From the NCBI RefSeq assembly GCF_016125515.1, contig NZ_WGLO01000003.1:62001-126000 (forward strand): a stretch of DNA of 64,000 bases. Reading direction: 5' to 3'. Positions 46,096 to 53,224 of the stretch are shown here, piece after piece (the stretch's first letter is position 1; each line of letters begins with the position of its first letter). A program made the translations under genes and the position numbers. The notes under the pieces were generated by a model. That model was not told the DNA's origin. It did not search any database and worked only from the letters and a program-made list of their open reading frames with translations. Origin of the DNA: Hyphomonas sp. Its GTDB lineage: Bacteria > Pseudomonadota > Alphaproteobacteria > Caulobacterales > Hyphomonadaceae.

Positions 46096-49000
46096 ATGGC
46101 CAACGGAAAGCAGGCAGCAGAAGCTGGCAGGGGTGAAGGCGGGGGCGGGTTCGACCTGAAGTCGATGCTCGTTGCGGCGCCGGTGAAGCCCCACATTGTG
46201 GCGCTGACCGCTGATCAGGGTTCGCCCGTGATTCCGCAGCAAGTGGATGAGGATTCGGATGTTTATCTCAGCATAGGTGTTCTGTCCTTCTACCATCCCG
46301 AAGCGCGCCGGGGCCTGACCAAGCAGGTGCCGCTGATCTTCGCGGATGCGAAATGGCGCCGGCCCACCGATAGTGACCTGCCGCAATTGGCGGTCATGGG
46401 GCCCAATCCTGAAGCGCACGAAAACCTGCGGAACAATGGCAGCTATGCCTTTGGCGGGCGCACATTCTTCGGTCCTGAACGCTATGACGGCTCGGTCGAT
46501 CTCAATATCGGGCTGCATCTGTTCAGGGACAACAAGGCAGCGCGCAAGCTGATCGATTTCGCCAAGATGGGATCGAAGATGATGCCCAAAGGCGGCACGC
46601 TGGTGCTGGGCAAGGCGCTCGACGGTCTGATCGATGGCGGGTTATCGACGCTGCAGGCCTTGTTGCCCGATCAGAACACGCCGTGGATTCTGGGCGTCGT
46701 GCGCAGCCTGGGAAGCGGCGGTGAGAAGACATTTGAAACCGGAACCTGGGCAGTTATTGCGGGCGGCGGGCCGGAGCCCGGCGCTGTTCGTCTCGATGGT
46801 CACACAAACCAGCTGCTGGATGCCAAGGGCAAACCGCTGCAGCGCGCCTATGTCGTCTACTCGGTCGATGCGACCACGACTAATCGGGACAAGCTGCGCA
46901 TCCCTGCGATCCGGCAGGCCCGCGAACGCCTCCGGCAGGCGCACTTGGCCGGGGAGAGCGTGTCGAGCGAAAAGCTGAGCCGCCTGTTCCAGCATTTCTG
47001 TCAGGAAGTGGAGCTGTCCGACGAATTGACGCTGCGCGACCGGGATGAGATCATCGCCGATGCGAAGCTGCGGTTTGACCGGATGATGGCGCAGCGCGCC
47101 GCATTCAATTTCACCGACGATCCGACGCTCTATCCGTCCCGCGAGGTTTCGCCCGAGGCGATTTCGCCCAAGGCGCTGTCGGCCTTCGCGGTGCAGGCGA
47201 CCGGCGCCGATGTGGCGACGCAGGCGGCAGCCGCGATCGACACGTCGCTGGAGGCCCTTGCGGCGCCTGAGGCGGCGGCGAAGGATGAGGGGCTGGAGGA
47301 ACTGATCCGTGAGCTGAACACAGCGGTTTCGGACTTTGCCGCGCTGGTGCGCAGCAATCCCGAACCTTACCGCGAGCAGGCGCGGCAGGTGGCCAAGAAG
47401 TTGCGCGACAAGCGCGAGTTCAAGACACTAGTGGCGTTTGCCGAGTCGGTGCGCGATGGCGGTGTGGAGATCGGTTGGCTGAACTATTTCGCAGCGGCGG
47501 CCGACATCGAGATCAACGGTGTGCCGAGCCTGGAAGACCTGGCGCGGGCGGCGAAAGGCGACGTGGCGCCAGCGATGGTGGCGGAGGCCTATTTGGCCAA
47601 GGCGATGCAGCTGGCCGGCAAGGATTTCGAGAATGATGCTCGGCTGATGTCGGACTGCCTCGGCCTGCAGGGCCGGATCTGGAAGCAGCGGGCGGTGCGG
47701 GCGCGTGAGGTGAACGAGGCGGCGCAGCAGGCGTTCGAGCGGTCCTATTCCTTCTACATGAAGGGTCTAAGTGCGACGATGCTGGCCCCGGCGGCAGATC
47801 AGGACCCGCAATTCCACCAGGTGAACCTCTTTGGGCTGATGAATGCCGCCGATCGGCGCGGCATCAAGCTGGGTAAGAAGGCCGACGCGGTGAAATGGGC
47901 CCGCGCGATCCTGAAGGATGTGAAGAAGGGCGGCGCGCCGACCGAATGGGCGCTCGCCAATGCCGGCGATGCGGCGCTGTATCTGGGCCGTCAGGACGAG
48001 GCGACGGAATACTACAAGGCCTATCTGGACGCGGCGAAGGGAAAGCCGTTCGCGGTGAACGCTACGCGGCGCCAGCTCATCGAGGTGTGGGGCGTTGATC
48101 CCAAGGGGAATACTGACCTGTCGGAACTCGTGCGCCTGATGGGCCAGTTGTCGATCCAATCGATGGCGACCGTGTCGCTGACGGTGGAAGAGATCGAGGC
48201 GATGGCCGAGGCGACCGATGCGGGCGATGGCAAGCTGGAAGCGCTGCTCGGCGGGCCTCCGGCGATGCCGGCCAAGCAGATCCGCCGTGTACTGCAGCTG
48301 GCGCAGAATGTCGGCAAGGTGACGGCGCCGAACGGGCGGCCAATCGGCACCGGATTCCTGCTGCACGGCCGGCATATCCATCAGGTGCTCGCGAACGAAT
48401 TCGTGTTCCTGACCAACGATCATGTCGTGTGCGACGAGAAGACCTATGGCGGGGCGTGCATCAGCTCGTCGGAGGCGTGCATCATCTTCGAAGATCTGAA
48501 CCCGGATGAAGTCTACAAGGTGTCAGAAGTGTTCTGGCGCTCGGACAGCCGCATCCATGACTGCGCGATCCTGCGCCTGCAAAAGCAGCCGAGTAGTGTG
48601 CAGCATGAGCTGGATGTGCAGGATTCCCTGCCGCTGCGCCACCAGACCGAAACGGGGCAGGCGGACAAGGTGAACCCGGCGAACGCACCGCGCGTGTTCA
48701 TCATCGGCCATCCGAACGGGCGCGGGCTGGAGATCACGTTCGAGCAGAATTACCTGGTGGACCACGAGCTGCGCAATTCCGCCGCCAAGGCGACGCCGAA
48801 GCCGGTCCGCATCCATTACCGTGCGCCGACCGAGCCCGGCAATTCCGGCAGCCCGGTGCTGAGCGCGAACAGCCTGGGGCTGATGGGCATCCACCACAAG
48901 ACGACCAAGGAACCGCTGGGACGTCCGCTGCGGGCGAACGAGACCTATCAGGCCAATGAAGGCATGTGGATCCAGTCGATCATTGCCGCCGTGATGGCCG

Positions 49001-50361
49001 AGAAGGGCAATGCGCCTGTATCGGCCGCGCCGTCCGGCGGACAGCCTGCCGAGCCGCCGCCGGCGCCGGTGGCCGCGCCCGCGTTGAAACCGGCCCCGGC
49101 AACCGCAAGCGCCGGACTCGAATCCCTGGTGGAAGGCGACGAAGCATTCCTGGAGAACATTGACGGCCGTCTGGATACGGAAGAGTCCGGCTATGAGGGC
49201 ATGGGCTTCGGCGTATTGGAATCCGGCAAGTCGGCGGTGGCGGCTTTCGGGGCGCTGAACCCCAAGCCGAAAACGAAATGGGCGCCGCTGGCGCATCATC
49301 CGGATACGCAGCATCTGGCGCACCACACCATCGATCTCAACAATGGGCTGAGCTTTGCCTTCGGCGGCGCTGTGCTGCGTCAGGCGTTGACCGTGGCGTC
49401 GACCCCGGTGGGGGCGAACTGGAGCCGGCGCGTGTTGTTCGGCATCCGGGGCGCCGCGCCGAAAGCGGTGCCGCGCGAAGGGGCGCCGCCCGAATTTGCC
49501 GACACGTTGCAGCTGATGGAGACTGAGCCGGATCACCTCGATTACCTGTGCACGATGGGCGTGTGGGACCGCGACACCGACCGGGTGTGGGTGTGTCCGG
49601 CGTCAACCGTTCCAGCGATCGGTTATCTCTGGCATGCCACGCATGAGCGCGATGAGAGCCGGATGGGCATGGGCGCCAACATGCTGCCGCCAGGTGTTTA
49701 CACCCATGTGGTGGGGACACACGCGAATGGTGGTGGCACGCGCCAGCCGGGCGCTTTCCGGCAGGCCTCAAAATATTGCGTGATGCGGCTCGCGAGCCCC
49801 GAGATTGCGTTCCGGGCCGGCAATGTGCGCTGGGATACGACTTCGGATGCCAACGGGCCCGCGATCTGGGACAATATCCATGCCGGGCTGGTGGCAGGGC
49901 CGAGCTGGCTGGCCAAGCATTATTCGGCCGGGTGCCAGGTGGTGAAGGGCTCGGTATCGACCTCTGCCACGCGCGACACGCCCGTTGGACATTGGGCAAA
50001 CTTCCGCATCGCGGCGGGCCTGTCGCCCAAGCCGGAGATTTCGGCGGTGGGCGAAAATCCGAAGGTGGTGAAAACCGCCGAGGACGGGGCGACCTTTACC
50101 TATGTGCTGCTGACCGCGCGCGAAGTGCGCCTCGCATCCGAGAACATGGGCACGCCGCCGACTGACTTGAAATTCTTCAAGCTGCGCCGGGGCAGCCAGG
50201 GCGCTACCGTCCGTGCGCTGCAGACCGCGCTGGGCCTGAAAGCGGACGGCGATTTCGGATACCTGACGCAGCGGGCCCTGATCGAGAAACAGCTGGCGCT
50301 GGGCCAGGTGGCCGACGGTGTGGTGACATCGGCCAATGCGGCGGCGCTGGGGATTGCCTGA
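46096..50361 (+). CDS. Giant multidomain trypsin-like protease with TPR, transpeptidase-like and PG-binding regions
   Basis: A 1421-residue protein with no signal peptide. Residues about 15-300 are an unrecognised N-terminal domain. About 400-680 form a helical repeat region resembling TRAFs-binding/TPR proteins (LGLQGRIWKQRAVRAREV). The S1-type protease domain spans about 760-980, with H776 (TNDHVV), D822 (HDCAIL) and S917 (PGNSGSPV). A Pro/Ala linker follows. About 1100-1300 is a domain with NIHAG (H1262) and SAGCQV (C1280), recalling L,D-transpeptidase or phage hydrolase active sites. A peptidoglycan-binding domain (1366-1421, RRGSQGATVRALQTALGLKADGDFG) ends it. It lies 107 bases after the TIR gene. 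No known single family covers it. Confidence 0.85.
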   Translation: MANGKQAAEAGRGEGGGGFDLKSMLVAAPVKPHIVALTADQGSPVIPQQVDEDSDVYLSIGVLSFYHPEARRGLTKQVPLIFADAKWRRPTDSDLPQLAVMGPNPEAHENLRNNGSYAFGGRTFFGPERYDGSVDLNIGLHLFRDNKAARKLIDFAKMGSKMMPKGGTLVLGKALDGLIDGGLSTLQALLPDQNTPWILGVVRSLGSGGEKTFETGTWAVIAGGGPEPGAVRLDGHTNQLLDAKGKPLQRAYVVYSVDATTTNRDKLRIPAIRQARERLRQAHLAGESVSSEKLSRLFQHFCQEVELSDELTLRDRDEIIADAKLRFDRMMAQRAAFNFTDDPTLYPSREVSPEAISPKALSAFAVQATGADVATQAAAAIDTSLEALAAPEAAAKDEGLEELIRELNTAVSDFAALVRSNPEPYREQARQVAKKLRDKREFKTLVAFAESVRDGGVEIGWLNYFAAAADIEINGVPSLEDLARAAKGDVAPAMVAEAYLAKAMQLAGKDFENDARLMSDCLGLQGRIWKQRAVRAREVNEAAQQAFERSYSFYMKGLSATMLAPAADQDPQFHQVNLFGLMNAADRRGIKLGKKADAVKWARAILKDVKKGGAPTEWALANAGDAALYLGRQDEATEYYKAYLDAAKGKPFAVNATRRQLIEVWGVDPKGNTDLSELVRLMGQLSIQSMATVSLTVEEIEAMAEATDAGDGKLEALLGGPPAMPAKQIRRVLQLAQNVGKVTAPNGRPIGTGFLLHGRHIHQVLANEFVFLTNDHVVCDEKTYGGACISSSEACIIFEDLNPDEVYKVSEVFWRSDSRIHDCAILRLQKQPSSVQHELDVQDSLPLRHQTETGQADKVNPANAPRVFIIGHPNGRGLEITFEQNYLVDHELRNSAAKATPKPVRIHYRAPTEPGNSGSPVLSANSLGLMGIHHKTTKEPLGRPLRANETYQANEGMWIQSIIAAVMAEKGNAPVSAAPSGGQPAEPPPAPVAAPALKPAPATASAGLESLVEGDEAFLENIDGRLDTEESGYEGMGFGVLESGKSAVAAFGALNPKPKTKWAPLAHHPDTQHLAHHTIDLNNGLSFAFGGAVLRQALTVASTPVGANWSRRVLFGIRGAAPKAVPREGAPPEFADTLQLMETEPDHLDYLCTMGVWDRDTDRVWVCPASTVPAIGYLWHATHERDESRMGMGANMLPPGVYTHVVGTHANGGGTRQPGAFRQASKYCVMRLASPEIAFRAGNVRWDTTSDANGPAIWDNIHAGLVAGPSWLAKHYSAGCQVVKGSVSTSATRDTPVGHWANFRIAAGLSPKPEISAVGENPKVVKTAEDGATFTYVLLTAREVRLASENMGTPPTDLKFFKLRRGSQGATVRALQTALGLKADGDFGYLTQRALIEKQLALGQVADGVVTSANAAALGIA

Positions 50362-50385
50362 TGCGCCGGACGGGGAGGAGCCACG

Positions 50386-51012
50386 ATGCCATTCATTGAT
50401 ACCGCTGCCGATACATCCGGCCTGGAAAGCGTCACCGAGGAAGGGTTGGAGGCGATCCAGCGCAAGACGCATGTCGGCAAGGGGCAGGCGCGCCGCCGCC
50501 TGATCGCTGTTGCGATCCTGGCCGAGATGGAGAAACAGGGCCGCACGCTGGCGGTCGTGACCCGTCCGTATGCGTACATGCACGAGATCTGGGGCCAGGA
50601 AGTGGTGGTCAACGTCCCGCAGGGTTTCGTGACCGACTTTGCCTCCATCCCGAAGGCGCTGCAGATGATCATCCCGCCTTTCGGGCGCCATGCGCCGGCG
50701 GCCGTGCTGCACGACTATCTCTATGCGCTTGGCCAGAAGAAGGCGCGGCCGCTGGCCGACAAGCTGTTCCTCAATGCGATGCGCGAGGCGGGTGTGCCGG
50801 CCTTCAGGCGGTCTCTGATGTACCGGATGGTGCGCTTCTTCGGCGGCGGCGGATACGGCCTGAAGGATGACTGGATGTTCGTGGACACGGAGAATGGCGA
50901 GCCTGTGCAGCCGCCATATGGTCATGCCGATATTGCCTGGGCGCCGGAGAAGCCGAAGCGCGGCCGCAAGGCCAAAACCGCTCCGCCAGCGGATGATATC
51001 CAGACGGCCTGA
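50386..51012 (+). CDS. DUF1353 family protein
   Basis: A 208-residue protein containing DUF1353: VNVPQGFVTDFASIPKALQMIIPPFGRHAPAAVLHDYLYA, a segment with a conserved Asp, His and Asp often met in phage and prophage proteins of unknown function. An N-terminal helical extension (residues 1-45) and a Lys/Arg-rich tail (KPKRGRKAK) flank it. A strong GGGGAGGAG site precedes the ATG and only 24 bases separate it from the giant protease gene, so it is probably in the same operon. The role is unknown. DUF1353 has been likened to cell-wall-active or lysis-associated proteins, but this is not established here. Confidence 0.85.
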   Translation: MPFIDTAADTSGLESVTEEGLEAIQRKTHVGKGQARRRLIAVAILAEMEKQGRTLAVVTRPYAYMHEIWGQEVVVNVPQGFVTDFASIPKALQMIIPPFGRHAPAAVLHDYLYALGQKKARPLADKLFLNAMREAGVPAFRRSLMYRMVRFFGGGGYGLKDDWMFVDTENGEPVQPPYGHADIAWAPEKPKRGRKAKTAPPADDIQTA

Positions 51013-51021
51013 CGCGCGCCG

Positions 51022-51378
51022 TCAGGCGAGGGCGTGGGCGAGCGCGTTGATCAGCTTGTCCTTGCGGCGTTCCCAGTCCGGCAACGCGTCATAAGGCACT
51101 ATCAGCGGATGGGTCTTGGCGGCGGCATCTTTCACCGGCCCTTGCGTCCAGCCATCGCGCTGTTTCTGGGCGAGCCATTGCTCATGCTGGGAGCGACCGT
51201 TCGGGGCGGGGTGTTCAAGCGCATGGACCACGCTTTCGCGGGTGGAGGCGTGCATCCAGTCCGGCGCATCGTCCCATTGCGGAATGTCATGCTGGCCATG
51301 GGCCGCCGCCCAGCCGCGCAGGGCTTCGTGGACGGTGCGGGCGATGGCGTCGAGGCGGGTGTCGTCGGGCAGAGGCAT
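51022..51378 (-). CDS. RyR-domain protein
   Basis: A 118-residue protein. The C-terminal half fits a RyR (ryanodine-receptor repeat) domain: ESVVHALEHP...HEQWLAQKQRDGWTQGPVKDAAAKTHPLIVPYDALPDWERRKDKL, with the signature W..GWxxG...K.HP.LVPYxxLP. RyR domains in bacteria occur in nucleotide-signalling and conflict systems and are thought to bind nucleotide-like ligands. ATG 51378 is preferred over a TTG start upstream. It is convergent with the DUF1353 gene, whose stop is 10 bases away, so it may be part of the same locus though oppositely transcribed. Confidence 0.8.
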   Translation of the reverse strand: MPLPDDTRLDAIARTVHEALRGWAAAHGQHDIPQWDDAPDWMHASTRESVVHALEHPAPNGRSQHEQWLAQKQRDGWTQGPVKDAAAKTHPLIVPYDALPDWERRKDKLINALAHALA

Positions 51379-51428
51379 GGGATGGATTGTGTCGCAGGCT
51401 GGAGGGATGGGCAATGTGCGGTGTGCTG

Positions 51429-51584
51429 TCAGGGCGCGGCCGCCGGCGAGCGGGGCGGGCCGATGCGGAACCGGCGGCTGAGCTGGTCCGGACCATAGAG
51501 GCCCTCGACGGCGTGGAAGTGGAACAGGGCCACACCGAGCGCTGCGAGGCCGCGCAGGATCTGGATGCCATCGAGCTTGATCAT
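51429..51584 (-). pseudogene. N-terminal fragment of an acyltransferase-3 protein
   Basis: MIKLDGIQILRGLAALGVALFHFHAVEGLYG is the first helix of an acyltransferase-3 (OafA/NodX) protein with the typical RG-AA-V-FH pattern, but the frame stops after about 51 residues, whereas the family has 330 or more. The remainder is absent; the RyR gene begins 50 bases beyond. It is a truncated relic, the second in the window. Confidence 0.65.
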
Positions 51585-51719
51585 AGGGCCCCCTTGCCGG
51601 ACCGCGTTATCGCCTGAGGGCGGCCAAGGCAATCGACCGGGGCCGCGCGGCGGGAATCTGACGCTGCGGAAGGGAAAGGTTCACTGGACGGGGGGGAAAT
51701 CGCGCGTTAACCCGGCGCC

Positions 51720-52508
51720 ATGACGACGACACACGCACGCCTGCTGGCCTTCGAGACGATCCGCAATTTCCGTGACTTCGGGGGCTATGACAGCCGCCAT
51801 GGGGGCCGGGTGAAGATGGGGCGGCTCTACCGGTCCGGTCACCATGCGGAGGCGAGCGCGGCGGAGCTTGAGCGGATGCACGCGCTCGGCATCCATGTGC
51901 AGGCGGACCTGCGCCGCCCGGATGAGCGCGAGAAGCAGAAGAGCCGGTTCACGGCGCCGGTGACGATCACCCATGATGGCGGCCGCGAGACCGAAGCGCC
52001 GCACATGCGGTTCCTGTCGCAGATGAGCGTCGATGCCGAAACGGCCGATCAGTGGATGACGGAATATTACGAGCTGGCGCCGTTCAAGGAACATCACATG
52101 TCGATGTTCCGCGACTGGTTCGTGAGGCTGGCCGAGGCGCCGGGCGAGGCGGCGGGGCTGGTGAACTGCGCGGCGGGCAAGGACCGCACGGGCATCCTGT
52201 GCGCGCTGACGCATCATGTGCTGGGCGTGTCCGAAGCCGATATTCGCGCGGACTATGACCTGACGAATGAAGCGGTCGGCGTGGACCAGCGCCTCCCGGA
52301 GGCGGCGGCCTATTTCAACCAGATGATCGGCAAGCAGTATCCCGATGAGGTGTACCGGCCGTTCATGGGCGTGCACCTGAAATATCTCGACCGGGCCTAT
52401 GGCGCGATCACCGCCAAGGCGGGATCGGTGGACGCCTACATGACCGATGTGCTGGGCGTGGACGGCGCGCTGCAGGCAGACCTGCGGGCGAAACTGATCG
52501 AGGCCTAG
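51720..52508 (+). CDS. Tyrosine/serine protein phosphatase (Y_phosphatase3 family)
   Basis: A 262-residue enzyme of the bacterial Y_phosphatase3 (LMW-unrelated, PTEN-like) family: N-terminal IRNFRDFGGYDSRHGGRVKMGRLYRSGH, then the P loop VNCAAGKDRTGIL with catalytic C150 and Arg (CxxGKDRTG). It would dephosphorylate protein or phosphoinositide-like substrates. In this neighbourhood it could modify signalling partners, but that is inference only; the family also occurs alone. The ATG sits just after a TTAACC-rich gap. Confidence 0.9.
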   Translation: MTTTHARLLAFETIRNFRDFGGYDSRHGGRVKMGRLYRSGHHAEASAAELERMHALGIHVQADLRRPDEREKQKSRFTAPVTITHDGGRETEAPHMRFLSQMSVDAETADQWMTEYYELAPFKEHHMSMFRDWFVRLAEAPGEAAGLVNCAAGKDRTGILCALTHHVLGVSEADIRADYDLTNEAVGVDQRLPEAAAYFNQMIGKQYPDEVYRPFMGVHLKYLDRAYGAITAKAGSVDAYMTDVLGVDGALQADLRAKLIEA

Positions 52509-52511
52509 CGT

Positions 52512-53072
52512 CTAGCCTTTCAGCTTGTAGCGCAGGGAAACGGCGCCGGACACGAATTCCTTGCGGCCGACAAGTTCCAGGTTCAGCGGCTTGGAGAGCC
52601 CCGCGAACGGCGTGGGGCCGTGGCCGGCGATCACGGGGTGGACGATCATCTCAAATTCGTCAATCAGTCCAAGCTCGGCGAGCGCCTTGGGCAGCGTCAC
52701 ACCGCCGACATAGAGGCTGTTTCCCGGCTGCTGCTTTAGAGCGCGGACCGTCTGCTCTAGATCGGCGCCGCGGATGATCTCGGCATTCCAGTCCACCTCG
52801 GTCAATGTGTCTGAAACGACGTACTTTTTTGCCGGATCAATGGCGTCGATGAAGGCATCCATCCAGCTTTCGGTCCAGTCGGGCTTCCTGCCGTTTGGCG
52901 AAACACGCCAGGCGGATTCCATCATTCCGTAGGTAATGCGGCCGAGCAGCAGTGCATCGGCGCTGGCTATGATTTCCGCGGCGTGGCGGTGCATCTCGAT
53001 TTCGGGCGTGACGGCGGTGTGGTCGCAACACCCGTCCAGCGTGACATTTATGGAATAGCGAAGTGGCCTCAT
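52512..53072 (-). CDS. Dihydrofolate reductase / RibD C-terminal-like protein
   Basis: A 186-residue protein of the RibD C-terminal fold (bacterial bifunctional deaminase-reductase C-terminal domain): RPLRYSINVTLDGCCDHTAVTPEIEMHRHAAEIIASADALLLGRITYGMMESAWR, NSLYVGGVTLPKALAELGLIDEFEMIVHPVIAGHGPTPF. Members are single-domain reductases of unknown substrate. It converges with the phosphatase, 3 bases after its stop. No role in the neighbouring system is implied. Confidence 0.87.
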   Translation of the reverse strand: MRPLRYSINVTLDGCCDHTAVTPEIEMHRHAAEIIASADALLLGRITYGMMESAWRVSPNGRKPDWTESWMDAFIDAIDPAKKYVVSDTLTEVDWNAEIIRGADLEQTVRALKQQPGNSLYVGGVTLPKALAELGLIDEFEMIVHPVIAGHGPTPFAGLSKPLNLELVGRKEFVSGAVSLRYKLKG

Positions 53073-53124
53073 GCGTCCGGCGTATCAGTTTGCCGAATGG
53101 AGCTCAACAAAGCCCCAAGGGGCA

Positions 53125-53148
53125 CTGCGACTGCAACTGCGTCTGCGT
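53125..53148. repeat. Four tandem hexamers
   Basis: CTGCGA, CTGCAA, CTGCGT, CTGCGT in series lie in the 150-base gap before the penicillin-binding-protein-like gene. Short, and without an assigned role. Confidence 0.4.
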
Positions 53149-53224
53149 CTCACGGCTTCACACCCCGTTCATCCTCGTTAATGTTTTTCTTCTGCCTTAG
53201 CGATCAGAAGGACGCCTGACGCCG

